From Bacteroidales bacterium UBA5507 (GTDB lineage: Bacteria; Bacteroidota; Bacteroidia; Bacteroidales; Lentimicrobiaceae), in NCBI GenBank assembly GCA_002426195.1, contig DIOT01000047.1:1-64000 (forward strand): 64,000 nt of DNA, in the 5' to 3' direction. Position 1 is the first letter of the stretch. Each line of letters opens with the position of its first letter. The notes below the pieces were generated by a model. It did no database searches. It was not told the DNA's origin and was given only the letters and a program-made list of their open reading frames with translations. Position numbers and translations under genes: made by a program. Positions 63,790 through 64,000 of this stretch are shown in pieces.

Positions 63790-64000
63790 ATGAATTTTAA
63801 AGAAAACTTTCTATTTAAACCAAGGCATTACAGTGAAATTGAATTATGGAAAAATGTAACCGAAAATGAATGGAACGATCCCGACTGGCAACGCAAAAAC
63901 TCTATCAGGACAGTTGATCAGTTAAGTAAAGTTATAAAACTCTCGGATCATCAGAAAAATGAAATATCACGAACTATAAATGAACTGCACCGGCAAGGAA
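63790..64000 (+). CDS. KamA-like lysine 2,3-aminomutase, N-terminal fragment cut by the window edge
   Basis: The open frame from ATG at 63790 runs off the right edge with 70 codons visible. The N-terminus reads RHYSEIELWKNVTENEWNDP then DWQRKNSIRTVDQL, which matches the start of the KamA family of radical SAM lysine 2,3-aminomutases (LW-x-x-V-x-x-x-x-W-x-D then W-Q-x-x-N). The CxxxCxxC iron-sulfur motif would lie outside the window, so this rests on the N-terminal pattern only. A related EF-P modification enzyme (EpmB-like) is possible but usually shorter. Confidence 0.7.
   Translation, partial: MNFKENFLFKPRHYSEIELWKNVTENEWNDPDWQRKNSIRTVDQLSKVIKLSDHQKNEISRTINELHRQG

Overview
The window looks like chromosome from a member of the Bacteroidota, most likely an environmental Bacteroidales-type bacterium; the family cannot be fixed from sequence alone. 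The evidence is: several secreted proteins with type IX secretion (T9SS) C-terminal sorting domains, a GLPGLI protein, two SusC/TonB-like outer-membrane receptors, a type III glutamine synthetase, DUF4831 and DUF4199 proteins, few Shine-Dalgarno sequences, and repeated promoters of the Bacteroidota form TAnnTTTG (some with TTTG about 20 bases upstream).

Layout. 1-4437 (minus): NDP-sugar genes ugd, rfbD and pgm, with a GxxExxY-family gene inserted between rfbD and pgm. 4597-14275 (minus): four T9SS-exported proteins, of which one has an in-frame amber codon, one a frameshift at an A-tract, and one a probably altered C-terminus at another A-tract. 14454-17942 (minus): a TonB-receptor-like barrel with a GLPGLI protein. 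18319-25065 (plus): a tetR-tolC-hlyD-ABC-ABC-permease-permease efflux operon of YbhGFSR type with two copies of a candidate TetR operator. 25165-28688 (plus): pstSCAB. 28771-30144: an IS3-type element inside low-complexity DNA. 30290-32470: glnN. 32563-35627 (minus): the four-gene GDP-D-glycero-D-manno-heptose pathway. 35640-39348 (minus): a T9SS PKD protein and two glycosyltransferases. 40048-43265 (plus): SRP RNA, a YciO/Sua5 protein, a cupin, tRNA-Lys, a DUF4831 protein and a Yip1-like protein. 43252-45364 (minus): kdsA and rarA. 45620-46133 (plus): two small related lipoproteins. 46166-48543 (minus): rhodanese, NAD(P)-binding protein, MFS exporter. 49094-51864 (minus): a TonB-dependent receptor behind a clear FMN riboswitch. 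51955-54771: a hybrid histidine kinase. 54800-59990: a translesion cassette of dnaE2-like and dinB-like genes divergent from a LexA-like XRE/S24 repressor. 60061-63528: M28 peptidase, TIGR02757 protein, old-yellow-enzyme. The right edge holds the start of a lysine 2,3-aminomutase-like gene.

Themes. Much of the window serves the cell surface: activated sugars (UDP-glucuronate, dTDP-rhamnose, GDP-heptose, KDO), glycosyltransferases, T9SS cargo and outer-membrane receptors. The three most interesting regulatory systems are (1) the FMN riboswitch controlling an outer-membrane receptor, which predicts flavin import; (2) a self-contained damage-inducible mutagenesis module with three matching 17-bp operators TGATTA-N5-TAATCA in the divergent promoter region; and (3) the TetR efflux operon with two matching 18-bp palindromes. 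All functional statements are from reading the sequence and family knowledge; no database search was run.
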